From Leptospiraceae bacterium (GTDB lineage Bacteria > Spirochaetota > Leptospiria > Leptospirales > Leptospiraceae), in contig JADJSX010000006.1 in the NCBI GenBank assembly GCA_016711485.1, forward strand, positions 172,001 to 236,000: DNA of 64,000 bases, written 5' to 3'. The notes beneath the pieces were generated by a model. The model was not told the origin of the DNA. It worked only from the letters and a program-made list of their open reading frames with translations, and did not search any database. The translations under genes were made by a program, and so were the position numbers. This document shows, in pieces, positions 42,241 to 52,160 of this stretch. Position 1 is the first letter of the stretch, and each line of letters begins with the position of its first letter.

Positions 42241-45200
42241 ATGGTTTATATAAAAGGATATAGTATAAAGGAAAATATTTATTCAGGTGAGAAAACTAAC
42301 GTCTATCGAGCCGTTAAGGATCAAAAGCCTGTAATAATAAAAATTTTACAAAATGATTTTCCTTCTATTTCTGAATTAGATACATTTACTCAAGAAAGTC
42401 AGATTGTACAAATATTAAAAGGGAAATGGATTGTAAAATTTATTTGCATAGAAAAATTTAAAAATAGATTTGCGATCGTTTTCGATGACATTGGTGCAAC
42501 AGCTCTGTCCAATTTAATTAAAGAGAAAGGTAAATACTCATTATCCGAAGGAATTGACATTGCACTAAAAATAGTGTATGCAATGGAGGAAATTCATAAT
42601 TCTAAGATAATTCATCGGGATATAAAACCGCATAATATAGTTCTCAATGAAACTACGGGAGAGTTAAATATCATTGATTTTGGAACTGCCAGTTTAGTCC
42701 ATTTACAAAATTCTTTTATTCCAATTACTAGTTCTTTAGAGGGCACTCTCGCTTATATATCTCCTGAGCAAACAGGTAGAATGAATCGATCTGTAGATTA
42801 TAGAACCGATTTTTATTCGCTTGGAGTTACGCTTTATCAAATATTTACAGGGGAATTACCTTTTATTTTTTCGGATCCAATGGAGTTAATTCACGCACAT
42901 ATCGCCAAACAACCATTATCTCCATTTGAAAAAAATACGACTCCTCGGATTCTATCTGAAATAATAATGAAACTTTTAGAAAAAAATCCAGATGACCGAT
43001 ATCAGAGTATTTTTGGATTATTGTACGATTTAGAATGGTGTCGAGATAATTTATTAAATTCATCTTACTTAGAAGATATAGATTTCCTGGTTGGTAAAAA
43101 GGATATCGTTGGTAAATTTAAAGTTCCTGATAAATTATATGGAAGAACAAAAGAGTTATCACGAATTGTAAAAGCATATAAACGAATTTCAGACGGGAAT
43201 AGAGAATTAATTATTATTTCAGGACGCTCTGGAGTAGGTAAATCGGTATTAGCTCATGAAATAAAGAATCTACTTAAGGAACAGAAAGGGTATTTTTCTT
43301 TCGGTAAATATGAACAATCTACCAAATTTATTCCATTTAAAGCAATTACCCAAAGTTTAGATGGACTGATTGAGCAAATTCTTATGGGAAGTGCCACAAC
43401 CATCTCAATTTGGAAGGAAAGAATATTGGAAGCAGTGGGGGATCGCGGCAGAATTCTTACTGATTTACTTCCTCGATTAGAGATTTTGATTGGGAGTCAG
43501 CCAGCAATCATAAACTTATCTTTAACAGAATCACAGAATAGGTTACAATTGGTTTTTCAGGATTTTATAAGATGTTTATGCACTAAAGAACTTCCCGTTG
43601 TTATTTTTTTAGATGACTTACAATGGGTTGATTCTGCAAGTCTCACTTTAATTCAAAATGTAATGGAAGACGCAGAATTAAAGTATTTTCTATTTGTTTT
43701 AACTTTCCGAAATAACGAAGCCAAACTAGGGAATGAATTGGAATTTATGTTCAGGGATTGGTTTAAAAAATTGATCGGATATAAACCTATTTTATTAGAG
43801 CCAATTTCTAAATTCGATGTAACCCATTTAGTAATGGAAACTCTCGGAAAAAAAGAAGAGGACTGTAAGGAATTGGTGGATTTGCTTTTCGAAAAGACCC
43901 ATGGAAATCCTTTTTTTACAATAGAAGTGTTCAATGATTTATATAATAAAGGATTTATTTATTTTTCGAGTGGTGGTTGGATTTGGGATATAGAGAAGAT
44001 TCGAAGTGTTATTAGGATTTCTGAAAATGTAGTTTCTCTCATGATTGAAAAAATTAATCAATTATCTGAAGAGAGTATTGGGATTCTTAAGTTAGCCGCC
44101 TGTATTGGGGATTGGTTTCGTATTTCAATATTTGCGGGTATTCTTAATAAGTCACAATCGAATTTTCTGAATAGTCTAAATTTAATTATCAATGAAGGAT
44201 TATTCATTAAAAGAGAAAATTCTGTCGGGTTTGTGCAAGACGAAGTTAGAGAAGCTACTTACAAGATGATGACTCCGAATGAAAGGTCTTTAAATCATTA
44301 CCTTATAGGCTCCTTTTATTTGACAAACTCTAGAGAGGAGGATCTTGACAGTCAAGTGTATACAATTGTTGAACATTTGAATTTGGGGATAATGCACGTT
44401 AAACACAAAAATGAAAAAAAACGCCTTTTAGATTTGAATTTATTACTTGGAAATAAGTATGTGGCTATAACTGATTATTCGAAAGCTCTAGAACTTTTCA
44501 ATATTGCTTTAACACTTCTTCCTGATAATCCATGGCATTCAGATTACAAAAATACACTTGCTCTTTATTCTGCAAAAGCTTTCGCAGAATGTTTGAATGC
44601 AAATTTTACAGAAGCAGATCGTTTATACGAGTTTATTTATAAAAATTGTAAGTCCTTACTTGATAAAATTCCAATTGTGCATAATCAGCTTCGACAAAAA
44701 AACATTGAAGGAAAAGGAGACGAAGCTTTTAAGATTGGTTTTCAAACCCTAAAAGAATTAGGTTTAGAAATACCGAATCAATTTGATTTAAATCAAGTCA
44801 ATTCTGCATTTCTTAAAGAGATAGGAAAATATGAAGACTTACTTGGAGAGCGGCAAATATTAGATTTGCTTCATTTTTCTAAAATGAAAAACCCGATTAT
44901 ATTGGAAGCAATTTCTTTGATCACAAATTTGAGCGATATAGCAATTGTATTTCGCCCGGATTTAGTAGCTTTTATTGCAACACTAGGAGTAAATTTGTCT
45001 CTTGAATACGGAAATGCAGTAGATTCTTCTATTTCCTATATGTTATTTGGAGTTATCACAAATTTGTTTTTTAAAGATTATAAAACTGGGTATGAACTCG
45101 GTCAACTTAGTTTAAAGTTAAATCAAGAAATTTTTCCGAACGATTTAATTTTTGAAAAAACTTACGCATTTTACGGATGGAATATTAGTCACTGGGTAAA

Positions 45201-47934
45201 ATCTGCGAAAGAGGATTTAGAAATTGGAAAAAAGGGATATAATTTATGTCTGGCTAACGGTGATTTGGCGTATGCAAATTACTTTTTGTTGATTTCATCA
45301 ATGGGATCATTTTTTATTGGTCATAATTTGGATGAGGTGTTAGAGTATACTAAAAAGGCAATTGATTTTTCTGCAAAATATAAAATTCAAATGGGATCAG
45401 CTGTTGCACTTCCAAACTTATTTTTCATAATGGCACTTCAAGAAAAAACTGAAAATCTATTCTCTTTTAATTCAGAGTTATTTGGGGAAGAGGAATATTT
45501 TTTCACCTATTCATCTATTAAACAAGGAATTTGTTATTTTTATCTTAGAAAGTTTCAATTATTTTACATCCTAAATGAATACGATAAATGTTTCGAAATA
45601 TTGTCGGAGTTAGAAAAAAAGATTCCTTATATACAGCAGCATCTTGGGTATTGTGAATTTCATTTTTTTAATGCCTTGGTTTTAATACAATTAGCCTCAA
45701 CCCATAGTGAGGAAAATAAACTTCTATATAAGGAAAAACTTTTAGAAAGTTATGAATATTTAAAACTTTGGTCAAGTCTATGTGTGGAAAATTTTTTTCA
45801 TAAATTCATGTTGGTAGAAGCAGAAAAAGCGAGAGTCGAGAATCGAATTTTAGATGCGATTGATTTTTATGATAAGTCGATTGAATTTTCATTAGCAAAT
45901 GAATATACGAATGATCTAGCAATCGCTTCTGAACTAGCTGGAAATTTTTTTATAAGTATCGGCAAGCCTAAATTAGCCGTTCATTACCTTTTGGATGCTC
46001 ATTACTATTTTTCCAGATGGGGTGCTTTCACAAAGGTTAAACAATTAGAAGGAAAGTATCCAGAAATCAAAAAAAAGTATTCTAGTTATTTTCCAAAAGA
46101 TATAACTGCTAGCACAAATTCGTTAACTAGTATTACTACGATGGGAGCGAAATCAGGAAATATTTTTTTAGATTTGGATACTGTTTTTAAAGCTTCACAG
46201 ATACTCGCAAGTGAAATTCATTTAGGTAAGTTACTTGAAAAAATGATGAAAATCCTATTCGAAAATGCGGGCGCAGTTCGAGGAGTTTTTCTATTAAATG
46301 AAGATAATAAATGGTATGTTGAAGCAGAGGGCGATGAAAGTTTAAATACAATTTCTGTATTGGAGGCAAAGCCTTTTGATGGATATTCAGAGTTATCCTC
46401 TGGAATTGTAAACTATGTAATTCATACTAAAAGTTTAGTCATTTTAAACGACGCTCTTAATAACGGGATATTTGTAAATGATCCATACGTAATATCTAAG
46501 AAATCTAAATCAATTTTATGTTCTCCGATTATAAACCAAGGAAATCTAATTGGAATTATCTATCTAGAGAATAATCTTACCACAGACGTTTTCACTAACG
46601 ATCGATTACAAATTCTTAAAGTTCTTTCCTCACAAATCGCAGTTAGCATTGAAAATGCAGTTTTGTATTCTAGTTTGGAAGCTAAAGTTGATGAAAGAAC
46701 AAAAGAATTATCAAGTGCACTTACTCATGTAAATACTCTACTAAATGAAGTGAGCAGTTTGAAAGAAAAACAGGATGCTGATTATTTTTTGACAACTCTT
46801 CTTGTCGAACCACTCGGAAAAAATAAAGCAACCAGCGAAAATTTTACAATAAAATTTTTTAATAAACAAAAGAAGAATTTTTACTTTAGAAATAAATTAT
46901 ATGAATTAGGTGGAGATATTAATATATCTGAAACCATTCAGCTTAAAGGACGCAAATACATTGTATTTTTGAATGGAGACGCAATGGGTAAGTCTATACA
47001 AGGGGCAGGGGGAGTTTTGGTTCTTGGAACAGTATTTAAGTTTATCATCCAGAGAACCCTGTCTAAATCCGCGGATAGAAACTATTATCCGGAGCGTTGG
47101 TTAAAAAATGCGTTCGTGGAAATACATAAAGTATTTGAAGGCTTTGAAGGTTCTATGTTAGTCTCTTTAGTTTTTGGTTTACTTGATGAAATAACAGGAA
47201 CTGTTTTTTTTATCAATGCAGATCATCCGGAAATTGTAATTCTTAGGGAAAATAAAGCAAAATATATTTCTAAATACAATCGGTATAAAAAAATAGGGGT
47301 TAGGGGACAGGTTGGAAATATTTCCATTTCTTTGTTTCAGATTCTACCCGGAGACAATATAATAATTGGTTCTGATGGAAGAGATGATTTTATTTTAGAA
47401 AAAAATAATGCCGTGATAGAAGAGTCACAAAAAAAGGATTTATTCTTGGAAATTGTGGAAGAATGTCAGGGAAATTTAGAACAGATTTATGAAAAAATAC
47501 ATTCTTATGGGGTAATCGGGGATGATATTTCAATGATTCTTGTGGAGTTTAAAGAAAAGTATAGACAAAAAAGACTAAGATTTACTAATTTAGAGGTTAG
47601 CTTAGATCTATTAGCTATTTTTAAAAAGGGAAAGGATTTTCAGAAGTATTTTGAATTGGCTGAGATTTTGTTTATAGAATATCCATTCGAATACGAAATT
47701 TTTATTACTATAGTGAATGAACTTAGGCAAAATCAGGAATATGAGAAGGCTGCGGAACTAGGGGAAGTGATTCTTCTTAGATACCCTGAGAGTGAAGTTA
47801 CTCTTGTAAGTTTGATCGAATTGTATTTAGAGTTAGGGAAAAAAGAAAGTGCGTGGCATTTATTTGATCGGCTTGCAGATATAACGACTAATATCGAAAT
47901 ACTAAATAAATTAGATGAAAAGTTAAGGGGATAA
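42241..47934 (+). CDS. Giant Ser/Thr kinase - AAA ATPase - helical repeat - GAF - PP2C phosphatase
   Basis: 1897 residues. Kinase, residues 1-270: Lys 34 (VIIK), HRDIKPHN (125-132), DFG (146-148). ATPase, about 290-650: Walker A ISGRSGVGKS (about 325-335), Walker B VVIFLDDLQWVD (about 455). Helical/TPR-like region about 700-1290. GAF about 1305-1480 (NIFLDLDTVFKASQIL). Coiled coil, then PP2C/SpoIIE about 1540-1770 with GDAMGKS, GSDGRDD and final DDISMIL, so its metal acids are intact. The last 110 residues are TPR-like. Long kinase-ATPase-GAF proteins that end in a histidine kinase are known; here the end is a phosphatase. The next gene, 1 nt away, is a double STAS protein, its likely substrate. 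Confidence 0.85.
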   Translation: MVYIKGYSIKENIYSGEKTNVYRAVKDQKPVIIKILQNDFPSISELDTFTQESQIVQILKGKWIVKFICIEKFKNRFAIVFDDIGATALSNLIKEKGKYSLSEGIDIALKIVYAMEEIHNSKIIHRDIKPHNIVLNETTGELNIIDFGTASLVHLQNSFIPITSSLEGTLAYISPEQTGRMNRSVDYRTDFYSLGVTLYQIFTGELPFIFSDPMELIHAHIAKQPLSPFEKNTTPRILSEIIMKLLEKNPDDRYQSIFGLLYDLEWCRDNLLNSSYLEDIDFLVGKKDIVGKFKVPDKLYGRTKELSRIVKAYKRISDGNRELIIISGRSGVGKSVLAHEIKNLLKEQKGYFSFGKYEQSTKFIPFKAITQSLDGLIEQILMGSATTISIWKERILEAVGDRGRILTDLLPRLEILIGSQPAIINLSLTESQNRLQLVFQDFIRCLCTKELPVVIFLDDLQWVDSASLTLIQNVMEDAELKYFLFVLTFRNNEAKLGNELEFMFRDWFKKLIGYKPILLEPISKFDVTHLVMETLGKKEEDCKELVDLLFEKTHGNPFFTIEVFNDLYNKGFIYFSSGGWIWDIEKIRSVIRISENVVSLMIEKINQLSEESIGILKLAACIGDWFRISIFAGILNKSQSNFLNSLNLIINEGLFIKRENSVGFVQDEVREATYKMMTPNERSLNHYLIGSFYLTNSREEDLDSQVYTIVEHLNLGIMHVKHKNEKKRLLDLNLLLGNKYVAITDYSKALELFNIALTLLPDNPWHSDYKNTLALYSAKAFAECLNANFTEADRLYEFIYKNCKSLLDKIPIVHNQLRQKNIEGKGDEAFKIGFQTLKELGLEIPNQFDLNQVNSAFLKEIGKYEDLLGERQILDLLHFSKMKNPIILEAISLITNLSDIAIVFRPDLVAFIATLGVNLSLEYGNAVDSSISYMLFGVITNLFFKDYKTGYELGQLSLKLNQEIFPNDLIFEKTYAFYGWNISHWVKSAKEDLEIGKKGYNLCLANGDLAYANYFLLISSMGSFFIGHNLDEVLEYTKKAIDFSAKYKIQMGSAVALPNLFFIMALQEKTENLFSFNSELFGEEEYFFTYSSIKQGICYFYLRKFQLFYILNEYDKCFEILSELEKKIPYIQQHLGYCEFHFFNALVLIQLASTHSEENKLLYKEKLLESYEYLKLWSSLCVENFFHKFMLVEAEKARVENRILDAIDFYDKSIEFSLANEYTNDLAIASELAGNFFISIGKPKLAVHYLLDAHYYFSRWGAFTKVKQLEGKYPEIKKKYSSYFPKDITASTNSLTSITTMGAKSGNIFLDLDTVFKASQILASEIHLGKLLEKMMKILFENAGAVRGVFLLNEDNKWYVEAEGDESLNTISVLEAKPFDGYSELSSGIVNYVIHTKSLVILNDALNNGIFVNDPYVISKKSKSILCSPIINQGNLIGIIYLENNLTTDVFTNDRLQILKVLSSQIAVSIENAVLYSSLEAKVDERTKELSSALTHVNTLLNEVSSLKEKQDADYFLTTLLVEPLGKNKATSENFTIKFFNKQKKNFYFRNKLYELGGDINISETIQLKGRKYIVFLNGDAMGKSIQGAGGVLVLGTVFKFIIQRTLSKSADRNYYPERWLKNAFVEIHKVFEGFEGSMLVSLVFGLLDEITGTVFFINADHPEIVILRENKAKYISKYNRYKKIGVRGQVGNISISLFQILPGDNIIIGSDGRDDFILEKNNAVIEESQKKDLFLEIVEECQGNLEQIYEKIHSYGVIGDDISMILVEFKEKYRQKRLRFTNLEVSLDLLAIFKKGKDFQKYFELAEILFIEYPFEYEIFITIVNELRQNQEYEKAAELGEVILLRYPESEVTLVSLIELYLELGKKESAWHLFDRLADITTNIEILNKLDEKLRG

Positions 47935-47935
47935 C

Positions 47936-48616
47936 ATGGGTTATACGCATAGAGTATTTGATAGATTTGATTTGATTGATTTGTCTGAGTCTTTAGATTT
48001 ATATACAGTTCCAGAACTAAAAGAATTTTGTTGGAATTTATTAAAAAAACCTGAAACGAAAAGAATTATGTTGGTAATGGAGGCATTAGATTATATTGAT
48101 TCGTCAGGACTAGGAATGCTTTTGAATCTTTCACATGAGTGCAGATTAGCAAACGTTGGGTTTAAGCTAATTAAACTTAGCCCCCAGGTACATAAAATTT
48201 TTACTTTTGCTAATGCACATGAAAGTTTTGAAATCTACCAAACGGAAAAAGATGCGATTAATTCCAATGTTCGGTCTATGTCATATACCCACAAAATCGT
48301 CAATGGAATTGATCATCTTTATTTAGAAGGCGCTATCGACCTTTATTGTACACCAGATATTAAAAAATTTTTAAAATCCCTCTTAAAAAATGAAAGTAAA
48401 AAAATAATTATATCAATGTCAAAAGTTGGTTATATTGATTCCTCTGGGCTTGGAATGTTTACTAATTTGCATTTTGAATGCGAACAAAGAAATGTAAAGT
48501 TGAAATTAGCGGGTTTAAGTCCGGAATCCGCCAAGATATTTGCTTTAACAAAAATGAATTTGGTCTTTAAAATATATGATTCAGTGGAGCAAGCTTTTAT
48601 AGACATGAATGCTTAG
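47936..48616 (+). CDS. Tandem double-STAS protein (anti-sigma-factor-antagonist-like)
   Basis: A 226-residue protein made of two STAS domains of about 110 residues each. Both contain YIDSSGLGM (Ser 56/57 and Ser 169/170), the site that is phosphorylated in SpoIIAA/RsbV-type antagonists. The two halves are alike over their length: YTHRVF...LDLYTVPELKEF and YTHKIV...IDLYCTPDIKKF. It starts one nucleotide after the giant kinase-phosphatase stop, so it is almost certainly co-expressed and probably its target. No anti-sigma kinase (RsbW-like) or sigma factor gene is near. The double domain may allow graded or two-site control. Confidence 0.88.
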   Translation: MGYTHRVFDRFDLIDLSESLDLYTVPELKEFCWNLLKKPETKRIMLVMEALDYIDSSGLGMLLNLSHECRLANVGFKLIKLSPQVHKIFTFANAHESFEIYQTEKDAINSNVRSMSYTHKIVNGIDHLYLEGAIDLYCTPDIKKFLKSLLKNESKKIIISMSKVGYIDSSGLGMFTNLHFECEQRNVKLKLAGLSPESAKIFALTKMNLVFKIYDSVEQAFIDMNA

Positions 48617-48626
48617 GCATTTTAAA

Positions 48627-48800
48627 TTAATTACTCACTGTAATTAATAAATCGTAAAACCATATATCATTTTTCATAAATAAGTTCCAAATTAGAATAT
48701 TAGATAAAACTAATGAATCAATAGTTACTATTTCTAGCAGAATAACTTGGTCGACGGAAAGCGTACATATCGACCTCTGTCAGTCACTCTGTTCACCGGA
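48627..48800 (+). repeat. Degenerate dispersed-repeat copy
   Basis: TTAATTACTCACTG at 48627-48640 resembles the element's terminal repeat and itself forms a short hairpin with GTAATTAA. At 48690-48724 the core TTAGAATATTAGATAAAAC followed by TAATGAATCAATAG matches the internal core of other copies. The GTTTGGGCG block is not preserved, and the far end is unclear. Confidence 0.45.
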
Positions 48801-48952
48801 ACTCAATCATTGTTTTTGTGCGATAATGATAATTTTGAAATTTTCTATTCGATAGATTTCATTTTCATTTATTTCTTACTAAAATGTCTTTCCTTTTTCT
48901 AAGGGTATAAAAAACTGGCAGAACATTCTTATTCCTTGATAAGTTTGTTCTC

Positions 48953-49026
48953 GGGCCTGTAGCTCAGCTGGTTAGAGCACTCGCTTGATAAGCGAGGGGT
49001 CACAAGTTCAAATCTTGTCAGGCCCA
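48953..49026 (+). tRNA. tRNA-Ile (anticodon GAT)
   Basis: Cloverleaf starting GGGCCTGTAGCTCAGCTGG; anticodon stem-loop CTCGC-TTGATAA-GCGAG gives GAT; T-loop TTCAAAT; acceptor 3' strand CAGGCCC with discriminator A. CCA is not encoded. tRNA-Ala follows after 7 nt. Confidence 0.97.
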
Positions 49027-49031
49027 TTTGA

Positions 49032-49106
<75 letters not shown>

Positions 49107-49157
49107 TATTTTTTATTTTTCTTGCCTGTAATTCCTATTTAGCTATTTTATCTTTCT

Positions 49158-50555
49158 GTGCCACATCTCTTAAAAATAATCTTTTTTCTATTCATAACTT
49201 TTTCCATTGAAGCAAAACTTCCTACTTATCCACATGGGGAGTATCGTTCTGACTATTGGCAGTTCTGGGTTTTTTATGAAAAAGACTGGAGGAAAGGGCA
49301 AAATGAAAAAATCCTTCGTCCCTTTTATTCTAAATACGAAGAAGACTTAAGTGCGCATACTTACAAAACGTCTCTATATCCTATTTATTATTCAGAGAAA
49401 ACAAATCATTGGAATAAATGGACTTTCCTATTTATATTTTCACACGATAGTACTTTGCATGACGATACAGGGGATGATTCTGATTTGGTGTTAACTCCTC
49501 TTTTTCAATGGGGTCGAGGAGAAACTGAAAAGGATCGTTATGTGGCATTCTTTCCTTTTTATGGAAAAATAAAATCAAAACTTTCTTGGGGAGAAATTAA
49601 TTTTTTTCTATTTCCGATATACGTCGATTGGAGCCATAAAGAATATAAAGCACGAAGTATTTTATTTCCTATCATTATGTGGGGAAGTTCAGATATTCGA
49701 AATGAATTTAGAATTTTTCCGTTTTACTCTCACAAAAAACATGTTGCTAAGTTTGAACATTATACAGTTCTTTGGCCTTTCGTGCAATGGGGAAGAGATT
49801 TTTTAGATAAAAAAGAACCAACTTCTTATTCCTTCTTTTTTCCATTTTACAATTTCAAATCTTCTCATTATGGAAATATGAAAAGCCGTGCATTTATTTG
49901 GTTTCCGATTTTAGGCTCTTTAATTGGTTATGGTTATGACAGAAAAACAAGTGAAGTGAATTATAATTTTCTTTTCTTTTTATTTCAATATGGTTACTCA
50001 AATAGTAAAGATTATCGAAAACATATATTTTTTCCCTTTTACGGATACTCTCGATTTGCCAGTAAAGAGTTTACTTTCATTACGCCTCTTTATGTTCATA
50101 TGAGAACAGACACCTATGGAGTAAAATCCAATTCCTATTATTTGATTCCTTTTTTCTATTATATGGAAAAGTATTTTGTTAAAGAGGAAAGAACCGATAC
50201 GTATTATAAGGTATGGCCGATTTTTAAATGGCACAAAGATTCCGAAGGAAATTTATTTTGGAATACACTTTCCTTATTTCCACTTCGATCGACTACCCTT
50301 GAACGAATTTGGGATCCATTAGTTTCTATTATTGAATACAAAAAATTTATTAACGGAGAAAAACGTCTTTCCCTATTTATGCGACTTTACACACAAAGAT
50401 GGGCTGAGGACGAATTTCATTTGTATGTTCCCTTTATATTGGATTTATCTTTAGAAAAAGAAAGAACATCTTGGAAAATTCTCTATGGATTTTTGGGATA
50501 TGAAAGAGTGGAAGAAAAAAGAAATTTACAGTTTTTGTGGTTTATCTCTATATGA
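49158..50555 (+). CDS. Exported protein with repeated aromatic FFPFY motifs
   Basis: A 465-residue protein with a signal peptide (LLKIIFFLFITFSIEA). The mature chain is extremely rich in Phe, Tyr and Trp. A motif of the type LFPFYS/G recurs about every 30-40 residues (VAFFPFYGK, RIFPFYSH, FFFPFYNF, IFFPFYGYS, LIPFFYY), with alternating WP/QWGR blocks. This suggests a repeated beta-strand array, perhaps an outer-membrane beta-barrel. The start is a GTG at 49158, 51 nt after tRNA-Ala; mlaE starts 15 nt after its stop. Family not recognised. Confidence 0.62.
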   Translation: MPHLLKIIFFLFITFSIEAKLPTYPHGEYRSDYWQFWVFYEKDWRKGQNEKILRPFYSKYEEDLSAHTYKTSLYPIYYSEKTNHWNKWTFLFIFSHDSTLHDDTGDDSDLVLTPLFQWGRGETEKDRYVAFFPFYGKIKSKLSWGEINFFLFPIYVDWSHKEYKARSILFPIIMWGSSDIRNEFRIFPFYSHKKHVAKFEHYTVLWPFVQWGRDFLDKKEPTSYSFFFPFYNFKSSHYGNMKSRAFIWFPILGSLIGYGYDRKTSEVNYNFLFFLFQYGYSNSKDYRKHIFFPFYGYSRFASKEFTFITPLYVHMRTDTYGVKSNSYYLIPFFYYMEKYFVKEERTDTYYKVWPIFKWHKDSEGNLFWNTLSLFPLRSTTLERIWDPLVSIIEYKKFINGEKRLSLFMRLYTQRWAEDEFHLYVPFILDLSLEKERTSWKILYGFLGYERVEEKRNLQFLWFISI

Positions 50556-50570
50556 TTCAGGGACGTATAA

Positions 50571-51341
50571 ATGTTGTTAGGTAAAATAATCAAAGAATCA
50601 ATCTATGGTGCGGGTTATACGCTTGTATTACTTTTTCAAACCGTTATTGAATTTAGATCAATATTTTTTAAAAGAAATGAAATAGTCCAACAAATGTTTA
50701 CAGCTGGAATAAGTAGCTTTTTTGTGGTTTCAATTGTTGCTGTATTTACCGGAATGATCATGGGTTTAAATGCAGGACTTGGTCTAAAGGATTTTGGGGC
50801 TGAAGGGCAAATCGGTCTTCTCCTCACAATTACGCTAACAAGGGAAATGTCTCCTTTTATGACAGCACTTATCCTTTCCGCCTCTGTTGGCTCTGCTATA
50901 GCGGCAGAAATTGGAACAATGAAAGTTTCCGAAGAAATTGATGCATTGGAAGTAATGTCTATTAGCCCTGTTCGTTATTTGGTTATGCCTCGAGTGCTTG
51001 GATTTTCTCTCATGGTTCCTGTTCTTTGTATCTATTCCAGTATTCTTGGAATATTTGGTGGTTCAGTAGTGGGACATTTTCAACTTGGAGTCGAATACCA
51101 GGTTTATTTTAACGATGTCCTCAGAAGAGTTGGTTCTGTACCCGGTCTAAAAGATTTATATGTAGGAATTTTAAAAGGATTAATATTTGGAATTACTGTA
51201 TCGATTGTAGCTTGTTCGCATGGGCTTAGAACGACTAACGGTGCCATTGGGGTAGGGCGTGCTACTAGAGAATCCGTGGTCACTTCCTTTTTGTTAGTAA
51301 TTTTTTTCGGTTATGTATTAACCGCAATATTGTATAGGTGA
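50571..51341 (+). CDS. mlaE: MlaE-type permease of phospholipid ABC transporter
   Basis: A 256-residue inner-membrane permease with five to six hydrophobic segments and the MlaE signature: GAEGQIGLLLTITLTREMSPFMTALILSASVGSAIAAEIGTMKVSEEIDALEVM (quoted here only as the family block, residues about 80-135) and RVLGFSLMVPVL. The final part NGAIGVGRATRESVV is also typical. Its stop overlaps the mlaF start (GTGA). The complex moves phospholipids between inner and outer membrane; mlaD and mlaC are not seen here. Confidence 0.9.
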   Translation: MLLGKIIKESIYGAGYTLVLLFQTVIEFRSIFFKRNEIVQQMFTAGISSFFVVSIVAVFTGMIMGLNAGLGLKDFGAEGQIGLLLTITLTREMSPFMTALILSASVGSAIAAEIGTMKVSEEIDALEVMSISPVRYLVMPRVLGFSLMVPVLCIYSSILGIFGGSVVGHFQLGVEYQVYFNDVLRRVGSVPGLKDLYVGILKGLIFGITVSIVACSHGLRTTNGAIGVGRATRESVVTSFLLVIFFGYVLTAILYR

Positions 51342-52132
51342 TAAAATTGAGCGATACTCCGATTATAGAAATGAGAAATGTCCATAAAACTTTTGGAACA
51401 CGTAAGATTCTAAAAGGTGTAAACGTAAATGTGAAGAAGGGAGAAACCATGGTAATTCTAGGTCCTTCTGGAACAGGGAAATCTGTAACTCTCAAACATA
51501 TTACCGGTCTGGTTGCTCCCGATGAAGGAGATTGTTTAATTTTAGGAGAATCCATTTCTTTTTCGAAAGAAAAAATTCGTAAAAAACTTAGAGCAAAGAT
51601 GGGAGTTTTATTTCAATCGGGAGCTTTGATAAACTGGCTTAGTGTTTACGAAAATGTTGCATTGCCACTTAGGGAACACAAAATTTCAAAAGGAAAGGAG
51701 TTACATGATAATGTAATGGAAAAATTACAGTGGTTGGATTTGATTGTGGCTAAGGATAATTTGCCTGGAGATATTAGTGGTGGTATGAAAAAACGGGCTG
51801 GTATCGCAAGAGCCCTAACAACTAATCCAGAAATTTTACTTTATGACGAGCCAACTTCCGGTCTAGATCCTGTAATGTCCAATGTATTTAATGAATTGAT
51901 ACTGAGGCTAAAAAAGGAATTACATGTAACTTCGATAGTTGTGACTCATGATATGGAAAGCGCATATATGATTGCGGATCGAATTACATTTTTATACGAA
52001 GGAAAAGCAATTTTTTGTGGAACTGTTGCTGAATTAAAATCATCTTCAAACACCGTGATTCAACAGTTTATTCATGGACGCACAGTAGGTCCGATGATTC
52101 TAGATCACTCAGACGCAAAGAAAAAAAAATAA
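51338..52132 (+). CDS. mlaF: MlaF-type ATPase of phospholipid ABC transporter
   Basis: ABC ATPase: Walker A LGPSGTGKSVTLK (residues about 40-52), Q-loop VLFQSGALINWLSV, signature DISGGMKKRAGIARAL, Walker B EILLYDEPTSGLDP, switch His SIVVTHDMESA. The FQSGAL block is characteristic of MlaF. GTG start overlaps mlaE by 4 nt; later ATG codons are possible. It powers the MlaE permease. A long-form repeat copy follows the stop after 28 nt. Confidence 0.9.
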   Translation: MIKLSDTPIIEMRNVHKTFGTRKILKGVNVNVKKGETMVILGPSGTGKSVTLKHITGLVAPDEGDCLILGESISFSKEKIRKKLRAKMGVLFQSGALINWLSVYENVALPLREHKISKGKELHDNVMEKLQWLDLIVAKDNLPGDISGGMKKRAGIARALTTNPEILLYDEPTSGLDPVMSNVFNELILRLKKELHVTSIVVTHDMESAYMIADRITFLYEGKAIFCGTVAELKSSSNTVIQQFIHGRTVGPMILDHSDAKKKK

Positions 52133-52160
52133 AAAAATTTCAGAACTAGGAATAAATAAT

